Source of the DNA: Chloroflexota bacterium
GTDB taxonomy: Bacteria > Chloroflexota > Dormibacteria > Dormibacterales > Dormibacteraceae
Direction: 5' to 3'
Length of the DNA: 48,206 nt
NCBI GenBank assembly: GCA_005879945.1
Contig: VBHX01000023.1
Coordinates: forward strand, 1-48,206
The notes under the pieces were generated by a model, which had not been told where the DNA came from, did not search any database, and worked only from the letters and a program-made list of their open reading frames with translations. Made by a program: the position numbers and the translations under genes. Of this stretch, positions 39,778 through 48,018 are shown one piece after another (the first letter of the stretch is position 1; every line of letters begins with the position of its first letter).

Positions 39778-41256
39778 ATGGCGACCCGGCCTGACGTGAT
39801 CGTCGTTGGCTCCGGCTCGGGCGGCGGCGTCGTCGCCAGCCGGCTGAGCGAAGATCCGGCGGTCCGAGTCCTCCTGCTCGAAGCTGGACCCGACCCCGGA
39901 GACAATATTCCCGACGCAATTCGCTACATGAGGCAAGGCAGCGGCGTCCAGGAATACGACTGGAACTATTTCGACCGGCAGACTCGCGGCGGCATTCCCC
40001 GCGGTCGGATCGTCGGCGGCAGCTCCAGCACCAACGCGACGTTTGCCCTCCGAGGGCAGCCCGAGGACTACGACGGCTGGGCCGCGCGCGGTGCGCCCTC
40101 GTGGACATGGGACCAATGCCTGCCGTATTTCAACCGGCTGGAGACAGACCGTGACTACGGCGACCTGCCGTATCACGGAAACGCCGGCCCGATCCACGTC
40201 GAGCGAGAGGCCCTCAATGACTTCCAGCAACACGTCCGCTCGGCATGCCTCGAACTTGGTCACGCGAAACTCGATGACCTGAACCAGCCCGGCGGTGTCG
40301 GCGTCGGCCCCCTGCCGAGAAACCTGAAAAACCGGGAGCGGCAGAGCACGCTGTTGACGTACATCGCCGCCGCCAGATCGCGCCCGAACCTCACGATCCG
40401 GTCGGACACGCTTGTCAACTCATTGGTGATCAGGGATGGCACGGCGACCGGCGTGCTTCTGGCCGGCGGCGAGGTCATCGAGGGCCGAAGAGTCGTCCTC
40501 GCGGCCGGTGCGTACAACTCGCCGCAGATCCTCCACCGGACAGGAGTCGGGCCGCGCGACCTTCTCCGCCGCATCGGTGTCGACTCAGTCCTCGACCTGC
40601 CGGGTGTCGGCGAGAATCTGCTCGACCACGTCTCCAGCCTCGTTATCGTCGATGCCGGCCAGACGGCACCGGCCGACTTCATTCCCATCGGGCCGACTCT
40701 GAAGCTCCGCACGGTCCCCGGCCTCAGCGTCGACGATGTGAAGTTCACGTTCATGTTCGGTGAGATTTTCGCGATGCCCGGTCTGAACGGCTTCTACGTC
40801 GAGGTCAGCAACTGCGAATCGCGGGGTGTGGTGCAAGCGGTTTCGCGCGACCCCGCTGCGGAGCCGCACATCGACCATCGCTACTTCTCGGAGGAGCGAG
40901 ACCTGGATCGGATGGTCGGCGCGGCGCAAGCCGCCTTCGAGGTGGCGAAGGTCCTTGGCGAGAGCGTGAAGTGCGATCTGCTCCTACCGGCCGCCGATAC
41001 CGCGCGCGACGAGGAGGCGCTTCGAACTCATTTCCGTGAGTTCCACGCCACCGACTACCACCCTTCGGGAACGCTGCGCATTGGGCCTGATGACGACGAG
41101 CTGGCCGTGGTCGACGACCACTGCCGGCTGCGGGGGATCGGCAACCTTTACGTAGCAGATGCATCGGTCATGCCCACCGTGCCCCGCGCGAACATCAACC
41201 TGCCAACGATGATGATCGCGGAGCGGGTGGCGGAGTTCATTAGAGCCGAGCTCTAG
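39778..41256 (+). CDS. GMC-family FAD oxidoreductase
   Basis: 492-residue glucose-methanol-choline oxidoreductase. ADP-binding: PDVIVVGSGSGGGVVASRLS and VLLLEAGPDPGD. FAD motif: RGRIVGGSSSTNATFALRGQ. GMC signature 2: GRRVVLAAGAYNSPQILHRT and GVGENLLDHVS. Active site: ATDYHPSGTLRIGPD with the catalytic His, and PRANINLPTMMIAERVAEFI with the second residue as Asn, as in many choline dehydrogenase-like enzymes. There is no signal peptide. The group also contains MftG, which serves mycofactocin; the alcohol dehydrogenase and SDR next door make that worth considering, but no mycofactocin gene is in view. Substrate is an alcohol of unknown type. Confidence 0.93.
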   Translation: MATRPDVIVVGSGSGGGVVASRLSEDPAVRVLLLEAGPDPGDNIPDAIRYMRQGSGVQEYDWNYFDRQTRGGIPRGRIVGGSSSTNATFALRGQPEDYDGWAARGAPSWTWDQCLPYFNRLETDRDYGDLPYHGNAGPIHVEREALNDFQQHVRSACLELGHAKLDDLNQPGGVGVGPLPRNLKNRERQSTLLTYIAAARSRPNLTIRSDTLVNSLVIRDGTATGVLLAGGEVIEGRRVVLAAGAYNSPQILHRTGVGPRDLLRRIGVDSVLDLPGVGENLLDHVSSLVIVDAGQTAPADFIPIGPTLKLRTVPGLSVDDVKFTFMFGEIFAMPGLNGFYVEVSNCESRGVVQAVSRDPAAEPHIDHRYFSEERDLDRMVGAAQAAFEVAKVLGESVKCDLLLPAADTARDEEALRTHFREFHATDYHPSGTLRIGPDDDELAVVDDHCRLRGIGNLYVADASVMPTVPRANINLPTMMIAERVAEFIRAEL

Positions 41257-41269
41257 CTTCCAAACGAGA

Positions 41270-41848
41270 TCAGTCGATCGAAAACCCCACCAACTCAGGG
41301 GCTCCGCCTTGAGTTGGCGGGGACCCCGTAGCGCCAGCCTCGGCCGAATGATCCAGCGCCAGCAAATATCCGCGGGCTCGCTCGCTGAGCGGATAGCGAT
41401 TCTCCAGCTCGCGGAACGCCGGCCCGTGGTCGCTGTGCTCCAGGTGCGCGAGCTCGTGTATTAGCAGGTAATCCAGGACCCACTCGGGCAGCGCGGCCGC
41501 TCGCCTCGCGATCCGGATGGCGCCCGCTGTGAACGTGCAGCTGCCCCACAGGTGCGCCATGTCGGTGAAGCCGATGGACGTCCACCGCAATCGGCCGCCA
41601 AAGTGGCGAACGTTGAGCGACCGCGCTCGGCTGGCCAGCCGCTCGTCGGACGGGGCAGACCGCTCAAGGCGACGCTGCAGCCGCCGGCTCATCACCTCCG
41701 CCCATCTCTGTCGTTCCGCATGCGACATCCAATCGGGAACCAGGAGCTCGAGAACGCCCGAGCGCAGCCGCGCCGCGACCGTCCGGCGGCGCTTTCGGGT
41801 GGCGACGATGCGAATGGGTGGCGGAAATGGGCTTGCGGGATTGTTCAA
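41270..41848 (-). CDS. YgjP-like zinc metalloprotease (M48-related)
   Basis: 192-residue protein of the YgjP/DUF45 family. WVLDYLLIHELAHLEHSDHG contains HELAH at residues 131-135 and a further His at 141, with HGPAFRELENRYPL supplying the helix that follows in SprT/WSS1-like peptidases. The N-terminal part (RIVATRKRRRTVAARLRSGV, then ELLVPDWMS) matches the family's basic strand region. The related YgjP proteins are uncharacterised; WSS1 relatives act on DNA-protein crosslinks. The start is TTG 41848 with GGAG about ten bases upstream. Convergent with the GMC gene and divergent from the GH15 gene. Confidence 0.86.
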   Translation of the reverse strand: MNNPASPFPPPIRIVATRKRRRTVAARLRSGVLELLVPDWMSHAERQRWAEVMSRRLQRRLERSAPSDERLASRARSLNVRHFGGRLRWTSIGFTDMAHLWGSCTFTAGAIRIARRAAALPEWVLDYLLIHELAHLEHSDHGPAFRELENRYPLSERARGYLLALDHSAEAGATGSPPTQGGAPELVGFSID

Positions 41849-41972
41849 AGCGTTGTGCTCCGGTGTTGCTGAGACGGGTGTTGGAAGCGATTCTAAGTGC
41901 GCCGGCCTGAGCTGGAAACCTCGGTTGTTAAGCGCAGTTTTTTGGACGCGCCACTACGATTGCCAGGGAACC

Positions 41973-43982
41973 GTGCCCAGGAGCCTCGTCATCGGAAACG
42001 GCAACGTGTGCATCGGCTTCGATGCCACGTACTCGGTTCGTGACATCTACTTTCCTCGCGTCGGCGATGCGAACCAAACGATGGGCAACATCTGCCACGC
42101 CGGTTTCTTCATCGACGGCAAGTTCGCATGGCTCGACGGCGGTGGCTGGGAGCGGCAGCTCGGCTACGTCGAAGATTCGCTCGTCACCGACGTCACGCTG
42201 AAGCACGTCGGGCTGGGGGTGACCGTAAAGTTCGCCGACTACGTCGACCTCGCGCGCAACTGGTTCATCCGCAACATCGAGGTGACGAGCGCAACAGGTT
42301 TCAAGGTCGGCCGCGCCTTTCTGCACTACGACTGGTACATCGAAGGCTCTGACATCGGCAACACAGTTGCCTACGACCCGCGGCACCGCAGCGTGATTGC
42401 TTACAGGGGCAACCGCTACTTCCTCATCGGCGGCAGCTCCGGCCCTGAGTTCGGGATCGACACCTGGGCCACCGGCAAAAAGGGCAATGGTCTGGCCGGG
42501 ACCTGGGTCGATGCCGAGGATGGGGTGCTCGGGCGCAACCCGATCGAGCAGGGGTCGGTCGACTGCACGATCGGATTCGAGCTGGGGCCTGCCGCGGCCG
42601 GCGAGTCGCGGAAGGTGACCCACTGGGTCTGCATGGGCGCGCGCCTGAGCGAGGTCTCCGCTTACGGCCAGGACCTGATCATCGGCCGCGGGCCGAACGT
42701 CTACTACGGCCGCACTCGCACGTACTGGCAGGTGTGGTCCGAAAAGGATCACCGCCACATCGACGAGGAGCTCGGCGCGGACGTCACGCAGCTGTACCGG
42801 CGGAGCATCCTGACTGCGCGCATCCACGCGGACAACCATGGCGCGATCATCGCCGCGACCGATTTCGACATCACGAAATTCGCGCGCGACACCTATGCGT
42901 ATGCATGGCCGCGCGACGGCGCGCTGGTGGCCAATGCCCTCGACCGCGCCGGCCACGAGGACATCACCAGACAGTTCTTCACGTTCTGCCAGGAATCGCT
43001 CGTCGAGGAAGGATTCTTCCTGCACAAGTACACGCCGTATGGGAACCCGGGCAGCTCGTGGCTCCCATGGGTCGACGCCCGCGGCGCGCGCACGCTTCCG
43101 ATCCAGGAGGACGAAACCGGCCTGGTGCTGTGGGCTTTGTGGCAGCACTACCGCATTCATCGCAACCTCGACTTCGTGGTCGGCCTGTACACGTCGCTGG
43201 TCCTGCCCGCGGCCGACTGGATGGTCTCTTACGTCGACCAGCGGAACGGCCTGATCCAGCCGTCGTGGGACCTGTGGGAGGAGCGATGGGGCGTGCACGC
43301 GTTCACGGTCGGTTCGGTTTGGGGCGGGCTCGAGGCGGCGCGAAGCTTTGCCGAGCTCTTTGGTGATGGACCCGCCGCGATGCGCTATCGCGATGCTTCC
43401 GAGCGACTCAAGGAGGCCGCCGACACGCACCTCTACTCGGCAGACCTAGCGCGGTTCGCGCGGCGAATCGCGGTCGAAGAGGACGGCACGATGACCGTTG
43501 ACATGATCATCGACAGCGCCATCTACGGCTTGTGGCGATTCGGCATGTACGCGCCCGATGAAGCCCGCATCACGGAAACCATGACTGCGATCGGCCACGT
43601 GCTCACCAACAATGCCGCGGCAGGTGGGATCGCGCGCTACAAGGACGACTATTACTTCAGGGTCGAGCCGGACACGCGCAAGGTACCTGGCAACCCGTGG
43701 TTCATCTGCACGCTGTGGATGGCCCAGTGGTACATCGCCATCGCCAAGACCACGCACGACCTCAAGGCGGCGCGCGACATCATCAACTGGGTCGTCGCCC
43801 ACCAGATCCCAGGCGGCTTGCTGTCAGAGCAGCTGGATCCCAACACCGGCGCCCCGCTGTCGGTGTCGCCCCTGACCTGGTCGCACGCCGAGTTCATCGC
43901 GACCGTCGATGAGTTCTGCCGCAAGTCGGAGCGGCTCAGGCGCTCCGCGCTGTCGACGGTGCCTCCGAAGCCCAGCTCCTAA
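41973..43982 (+). CDS. GH15 glycoside hydrolase (glucoamylase/trehalase type)
   Basis: 669 residues. An N-terminal beta-rich GH15 domain (LVIGNGNVCIGFDATYSVRD, RVGDANQTMGNICHAGFFID) is followed by the (alpha/alpha)6 barrel: TYAYAWPRDGALVANALDRA, SSWLPWVDARG, IQEDETGLVLWALWQHYRIH and WDLWEERWGVHAFTVGSV, in which a Glu near residue 435 should be the acid, and LLSEQLDPNTGAPLSVSPLT near 617 with the Glu base. No signal peptide is present, so it acts in the cytoplasm. Glucoamylase, trehalase and isomaltose-type activities all occur in this family; none can be singled out. The GTG at 41973 is preceded by AGGGA and by a TACGAT box at 41955. A longer open frame upstream overlaps the metalloprotease gene and is not coding. 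Confidence 0.92.
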   Translation: MPRSLVIGNGNVCIGFDATYSVRDIYFPRVGDANQTMGNICHAGFFIDGKFAWLDGGGWERQLGYVEDSLVTDVTLKHVGLGVTVKFADYVDLARNWFIRNIEVTSATGFKVGRAFLHYDWYIEGSDIGNTVAYDPRHRSVIAYRGNRYFLIGGSSGPEFGIDTWATGKKGNGLAGTWVDAEDGVLGRNPIEQGSVDCTIGFELGPAAAGESRKVTHWVCMGARLSEVSAYGQDLIIGRGPNVYYGRTRTYWQVWSEKDHRHIDEELGADVTQLYRRSILTARIHADNHGAIIAATDFDITKFARDTYAYAWPRDGALVANALDRAGHEDITRQFFTFCQESLVEEGFFLHKYTPYGNPGSSWLPWVDARGARTLPIQEDETGLVLWALWQHYRIHRNLDFVVGLYTSLVLPAADWMVSYVDQRNGLIQPSWDLWEERWGVHAFTVGSVWGGLEAARSFAELFGDGPAAMRYRDASERLKEAADTHLYSADLARFARRIAVEEDGTMTVDMIIDSAIYGLWRFGMYAPDEARITETMTAIGHVLTNNAAAGGIARYKDDYYFRVEPDTRKVPGNPWFICTLWMAQWYIAIAKTTHDLKAARDIINWVVAHQIPGGLLSEQLDPNTGAPLSVSPLTWSHAEFIATVDEFCRKSERLRRSALSTVPPKPSS

Positions 43983-43997
43983 CCCGCGTGGCATTTA

Positions 43998-44015
43998 GGC
44001 CGGATTATTCCGGCC
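43998..44015. terminator. Hairpin after the GH15 gene
   Basis: GGCCGGA-TTAT-TCCGGCC, seven perfect pairs with a 4-base loop, 15 bp after the GH15 stop. No T-run follows. Confidence 0.6.
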
Positions 44016-44091
44016 GTCCCTCGCGTCCTAACTGATCGCCTTGCGTGGCCAGGAGAAACATTCAACTATTCCAAACAGCGGGAAAGAGAGC

Positions 44092-44115
44092 AGCGCCGCG
44101 CGAAGCGCCGCGCGA
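44092..44115. repeat. Tandem 12-bp repeat (AGCGCCGCGCGA x2)
   Basis: Two exact adjacent copies in the gap between the convergent GH15 and carboxyltransferase genes. The palindromic core GCGC/CGCG could add to local structure. No coding sequence is seen in this 164-bp gap. Confidence 0.8.
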
Positions 44116-44117
44116 TG

Positions 44118-44141
44118 AGAGGGAACCGGCAGGTTCCCTCT
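44118..44141. terminator. Strong hairpin after the carboxyltransferase gene
   Basis: AGAGGGAACC-GGCA-GGTTCCCTCT, ten perfect pairs with a 4-base loop, 5 bp beyond the end of the minus-strand carboxyltransferase gene. It can stop or protect transcripts from either side. Confidence 0.7.
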
Positions 44142-44146
44142 TATAA

Positions 44147-45778
44147 CTAGAGCGGGATGTTTCCGTGCTTGCGGGATGGGCGTTCGACCGTCTTCCGCAA
44201 GCTGAGCTCGAGGCCCCTGATCAGCGCCCGCCGGGTCTCGCTGGGCTCGATCACGTCGTCGATGTAACCTCGCTCCGCGGCCACATACGGGTTCGCGAAT
44301 CGTGCCGTGTACTCGGTGACGAGCTCCTTGCGGCGGGCGGCCGGGTCGGGCGATGAGGCCAGCTCGCGCTTGTAGATGATGTTGACCGCCGCATCGGGAC
44401 CCATCACAGCGATCTCGGCGGTCGGCCAGGCAAGATTCAGATCTGCGCCCATCTGCTTGGGCGACATGACTGTGTACGCGCCGCCGTAGTTCTTGCGAGT
44501 TATCACCGCGAGCTTGGGCACCGTGGCCTCGGCGTACGCGTAGAGAAGCTTGGCGCCGTGGCGGATGATCCCGCCGTGCTCCTGGTCGCGGCCAGGGAGA
44601 TAGCCGGGCACGTCGACGAAAGACACGATGGCGATCCCGAAGGCGTCACAGAATCGTATGAACCGCGCGGACTTGACCGACGCGTTGATGTCGATCGCGC
44701 CGGCCAGCACCTTGGGCTGGTTGCCGACGATCCCGACCACATGACCGCCCAGTCGCCCGAAGCCGACGATGATGTTGGGCGCGAAGAACGGCTGCACCTC
44801 GAAGAACTCGCGGTCGTCGAGCACCCGAGCCACGACCTCGCGCATGTCGTACGGCTTGTTCGGCGCTTCGGGCACGATCGTCTGCAGCTCGCGGTCGGCG
44901 CGTTCCGGGTCGTCGGTGGTCGGCAGGTATGGCGGGCGCTCGCCGTTGCTTGAAGGCAAATAGGAAAGGAGCCTGCGCACGCCGGCCGCGCACTCCTCCT
45001 CGGTCTTGGGTAGGAAGTGCGCGACGCCGGAGGTCGCGTTGTGCACGTTGCCGCCGCCGAGCTCTTCGAAGGTCACGTGCTCGCCCGTGACCACGCGGAT
45101 CACCTCAGGTCCCGTGATGAACATATAGCCCTGGCCGGCGACGATGAATATGAAGTCGGTGATCGCAGGCGAGTAGACGGCGCCGCCCGTGCACGGGCCG
45201 GCGATGATGCTGATCTGCGGGATCACCCCCGAAGAGCGCACGTTGCGATAAAAGATGTCCGCGTAACCGGCCAGTGCGACGACGCCTTCCTGGATCCGAG
45301 CCCCGCCGGAATCGTTGACGCCGATGATCGGCACGCGGTTGCGCAGCGCCAGCTCCTGGACCTTGACGATCTTCTCGGCCGTGACCTCGCCGAGCGAGCC
45401 GCCGAACACCGTCGCGTCATACGCGTACACCGCAACCGGCCGGCGATCGATCTCGCCGAAGCCGGCCACCACGCCGTCGCCGGCGATCTTCCGCTCCTCC
45501 ATGCCGAAGCCATGTGCGCGATGCGTCGCGAAGAGGTCCAGCTCGACGAATGTTCCGTCGTCGAGGAGTGCCTCGATGCGCTCGCGCGCGGTGGAAAGGC
45601 CTTTCGCGCGACGCTTGACGGCCGCGTCGTTCTCGGAATGGAGCGCCTGGTAACGGCGCTTGCGGTACTGGTTGATCTTCTGCTCGGACACGGACGCCTG
45701 GGTACGCTCGGGCGCCTCGACGCCTTCGATGTCAGGAGTTGTCCGGCGAATTGGAGACAATCGCTTGGGGGCGGCCAT
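44147..45778 (-). CDS. Acyl-CoA carboxylase carboxyltransferase (beta) subunit
   Basis: Transfers CO2 from carboxybiotin to an acyl-CoA. 543 residues with the two crotonase-like halves: RRAKGLSTARERIEALLDDG, THRAHGFGMEERKIAGDGVV, GVNDSGGARIQEGVVALAGY and AGPCTGGAVYSPAITDFIFI in the N-half; MREVVARVLDDREFFEVQPF, NQPKVLAGAIDINASVKSAR, FVDVPGYLPGRDQEHGGIIR, ITRKNYGGAYTVMSPKQMGA and AWPTAEIAVMGPDAAVNIIY in the C-half. This is the PccB/AccD5 type, for propionyl-, acetyl- or longer acyl-CoA. About 35 basic N-terminal residues precede the domain. No biotin-carrier subunit is in the window. ATG 45778 is 7 bases after a TACGAT box. Confidence 0.94.
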   Translation of the reverse strand: MAAPKRLSPIRRTTPDIEGVEAPERTQASVSEQKINQYRKRRYQALHSENDAAVKRRAKGLSTARERIEALLDDGTFVELDLFATHRAHGFGMEERKIAGDGVVAGFGEIDRRPVAVYAYDATVFGGSLGEVTAEKIVKVQELALRNRVPIIGVNDSGGARIQEGVVALAGYADIFYRNVRSSGVIPQISIIAGPCTGGAVYSPAITDFIFIVAGQGYMFITGPEVIRVVTGEHVTFEELGGGNVHNATSGVAHFLPKTEEECAAGVRRLLSYLPSSNGERPPYLPTTDDPERADRELQTIVPEAPNKPYDMREVVARVLDDREFFEVQPFFAPNIIVGFGRLGGHVVGIVGNQPKVLAGAIDINASVKSARFIRFCDAFGIAIVSFVDVPGYLPGRDQEHGGIIRHGAKLLYAYAEATVPKLAVITRKNYGGAYTVMSPKQMGADLNLAWPTAEIAVMGPDAAVNIIYKRELASSPDPAARRKELVTEYTARFANPYVAAERGYIDDVIEPSETRRALIRGLELSLRKTVERPSRKHGNIPL

Positions 45779-45784
45779 ACCGCA

Positions 45785-45791
45785 TATCGTA
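45785..45791. promoter_or_regulatory. Symmetric bidirectional -10 element (TATCGTA)
   Basis: TATCGTA reads TATCGT on plus, 7 bp before the LysR GTG (45798), and TACGAT on minus, 7 bp before the carboxyltransferase ATG (45778). The whole gap is 19 bp. Both transcripts should begin at their start codons, and a LysR protein bound here would have to contact DNA inside the coding sequences. Confidence 0.55.
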
Positions 45792-45797
45792 GGCGCC

Positions 45798-46778
45798 GTG
45801 CCTCAGCACGACCCCTCGAGCATGCCGGACCTTGACCTCGACCGCGCAATGACGCTGCGTCAATTGCGGACCTTCAAAGCTGTGGCCGACCTGAGCAGCT
45901 TCAGCCTCGCCGCGCAGAAGCTGCGCCTGAGCCAACCGTCCATCTCCTATCAGGTCAAGGAGCTCGAGGAGACGCTTGGCCTACCGCTGCTCGACCGCCT
46001 CGGCAAACGGGTGCAGCTGACCGAGGCAGGCACGATCCTCTACACATATGCGCGCCGCACCCTCGACATCCTGGACGAGGCTACACTCGCCCTCGAGGAG
46101 TTGCGCGGGATCAAGCGCGGACACCTCCGCGTAGGGGCGAGCACGACCGTCGGCATCTACATCCTGCCGGCCGCGCTCGGGGCCTTCAAGAAGCTGCATC
46201 CTGGCCTGGTCATCTCGCTCGAGATCGGAACGCGCGCACGAGTCCAGGAGCAGGTCCTGCGCAACGAGCTCGACCTCGCTGTGGTCGGGCCGGCGCTCAA
46301 AGACCCGGATCTCGCCATCCTGCCCTTCATGAGCGACGAGCTCGTCGTCGTTGCGCCGGCGAGCCACCGCTTTGTCGGCAAGCGCGGGCTCGGCCTCAAG
46401 GACCTTGCCGACGAGCCTTTTGTGATGCGAGAGCCGGCGTCCGGCAGCCGGTGGTCGCTCGAGAAGGCGGCGAGAAAGGCCGGAGCGAAGCTGCGCGTCG
46501 CCATGGAGCTGGGCTCGAACGGGGCGATCAAGCACGCGGTCGAATCGGGTCTCGGGCTGGCGGTGCTCTCGCGCTACGCCTGCGCGCTGGAGCTTTCGAG
46601 CGGCCGGCTTGTGGAGCTCGACGTGCGCGGATTCCCGATTCGACGCGACTGGCATATCGTCCACCTGCGCCGGCGGCGCTTGCCGTCTTCGGTGCAGGAG
46701 TTCATTGCCTTCCTGAAAGATCCGGAATGGCTGTCTCGCGACGGTAGCCGCGGCCGCACGCGCCCGCCCACCGACTAG
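45798..46778 (+). CDS. LysR-family transcriptional regulator
   Basis: 326-residue regulator. HTH domain: MTLRQLRTFKAVADLSSFSL, AAQKLRLSQPSISYQVKELE and LPLLDRLGKRVQLTEAG. Effector domain of the LysR type from about residue 100: LRVGASTTVGIYILPAALGA, NELDLAVVGPAL, ELVVVAPASH, MREPASGSRWSLEKAARKAG and ESGLGLAVLSRYA. Its divergent position, 19 bp from the carboxyltransferase gene, makes that gene the likely target, with an acyl-CoA-related effector as a guess; CysB/CbbR-like proteins have similar effector domains. I chose GTG 45798 because of a TATCGT box 7 bases upstream. A longer frame upstream lies over the divergent gene. The GT87 gene follows directly. Confidence 0.93.
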   Translation: MPQHDPSSMPDLDLDRAMTLRQLRTFKAVADLSSFSLAAQKLRLSQPSISYQVKELEETLGLPLLDRLGKRVQLTEAGTILYTYARRTLDILDEATLALEELRGIKRGHLRVGASTTVGIYILPAALGAFKKLHPGLVISLEIGTRARVQEQVLRNELDLAVVGPALKDPDLAILPFMSDELVVVAPASHRFVGKRGLGLKDLADEPFVMREPASGSRWSLEKAARKAGAKLRVAMELGSNGAIKHAVESGLGLAVLSRYACALELSSGRLVELDVRGFPIRRDWHIVHLRRRRLPSSVQEFIAFLKDPEWLSRDGSRGRTRPPTD

Positions 46779-47996
46779 GTGTCGCCCCTCAGAAAGGCTG
46801 CGGTCGACCTGTTCTCGCGACCGGCCCTCTACTGGACGGTGGCTGCGGTGTTCTGGGTCAGGGTGGTCGTTATTACCGTGCTGGTGCCGCGCCGCCCTGA
46901 CACCGAGGGGATGTGGGAGGGAGCGCACGCTTACCTCACCGACCCGGGCCACATGTACAGCGCGGCCGCCGCATACCTGGCCCGCTCGCACGTCATCGCG
47001 CCGCCGGGCACACTCGATGCGTTCGTGAGCCCGCCGCCGGTGGCGCTCCTTGCGATTCCGGTGGCGCTGCTCCCCAAGAGCGTGGGCGTGGCGGTGTGGA
47101 CGGCGATCGATGGGGCCGCGATCCTTGCGAGCCTCGTCCTCCTCTACGTTTTGCTGGCTCCGCGCCACCGCCTGGCGGCACCGATCTTCTGGCTCGTCGC
47201 GGCCTACTTTCCACCGCTCTTCGCTGATGTCTCCGCCGGCCAGCGCGGTGGCGTGCTGATGCTGGGAGCCGCGGCGTCGATATGGTTCGAGGCGAGCCGG
47301 CCCTCGCTGGCGGGAGCCATCGGCGGCGCTGCCGCGGCGCTGAAGTACTACCCCGCGGCGATGATCATCGGCCCGCGACCCGCTCACCGCGTTCGCTACG
47401 CGCTCAGCCTAGGCGCGGTGCTCGTGGCCGTCACCGCGGCGAGCTTCATCCCCCTGGGCTTCTCGGGCGCGCTGCACTACTACCAGCAGGTCCTTCTGCC
47501 TTCGCTCGCATCGCACAACTCCGACTGCGCCTATGACTCGGTGCGGACGCTGTTCACGCGCACGATCGGCGGCGAGACGTATCAGCAGCCCACATTAAAT
47601 GGCTACGTCGCGGTGACCTCGCCGATCCACCTCATGGGCGTGGCGATCGGCCTCTCATATCTGAGCGCAGTCCTGTTCGCGGCCGGGGCGGTGTGGGCGG
47701 CGTGGCGCAGCGGGTGGAATCCGCCTTATGGCATGGCATTGGGCTTTGCCCTCGGTGCGCTCATCCCGAATGAGGTGTGGCCGTATCAGTGGCTGCCCCT
47801 GTTGCCATTGATCCTTCTCGTCGCGGTCCGCGCGGTCGAGCGCCGCCGGATCGTGACGCTCGGGCTGCTCGGCATCCTCCTGCTCGGTTTCGTGCGCCAG
47901 CCATGCGACCTGTTCTTCCCCAACCTCTGGACGCTGTCCGCAATCGCCGTATTCCTTTTGGGCCTGTGGGAGAATCGCCTTTTCAGGGCTTCTTGA
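46779..47996 (+). CDS. GT87-like (DUF2029) membrane glycosyltransferase
   Basis: 405 residues with about ten membrane helices. The first external loop has the GT-C style acidic and aromatic residues (RRPDTEGMWEGAHAYLTDPG), then PPPVALLAIPVALLPKSVGV, ADVSAGQRGGVLMLGAAASI (Q after the helix is typical of the GT87 loop) and GAAAALKYYPAAMII, with the KxxP motif seen in the family. Members such as PimE are polyprenyl-phosphate-mannose-dependent mannosyltransferases that act outside the membrane, which would complement the phosphatidylinositol-mannoside operon, though it is 33 kb away. Start GTG 46779 immediately follows the LysR stop. Family assignment is good, substrate is inference. Confidence 0.82.
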   Translation: MSPLRKAAVDLFSRPALYWTVAAVFWVRVVVITVLVPRRPDTEGMWEGAHAYLTDPGHMYSAAAAYLARSHVIAPPGTLDAFVSPPPVALLAIPVALLPKSVGVAVWTAIDGAAILASLVLLYVLLAPRHRLAAPIFWLVAAYFPPLFADVSAGQRGGVLMLGAAASIWFEASRPSLAGAIGGAAAALKYYPAAMIIGPRPAHRVRYALSLGAVLVAVTAASFIPLGFSGALHYYQQVLLPSLASHNSDCAYDSVRTLFTRTIGGETYQQPTLNGYVAVTSPIHLMGVAIGLSYLSAVLFAAGAVWAAWRSGWNPPYGMALGFALGALIPNEVWPYQWLPLLPLILLVAVRAVERRRIVTLGLLGILLLGFVRQPCDLFFPNLWTLSAIAVFLLGLWENRLFRAS

Positions 47997-48018
47997 TTCA
48001 CTTTGGGGAGGATCGCGA

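Noticed and set aside
41517-41972. 152-codon N-terminal extension of the GH15 gene
   Set aside because: It lies over the metalloprotease gene on the other strand, is Arg/Ser-rich and unlike GH15 proteins, which begin at the LVIGNGN strand.
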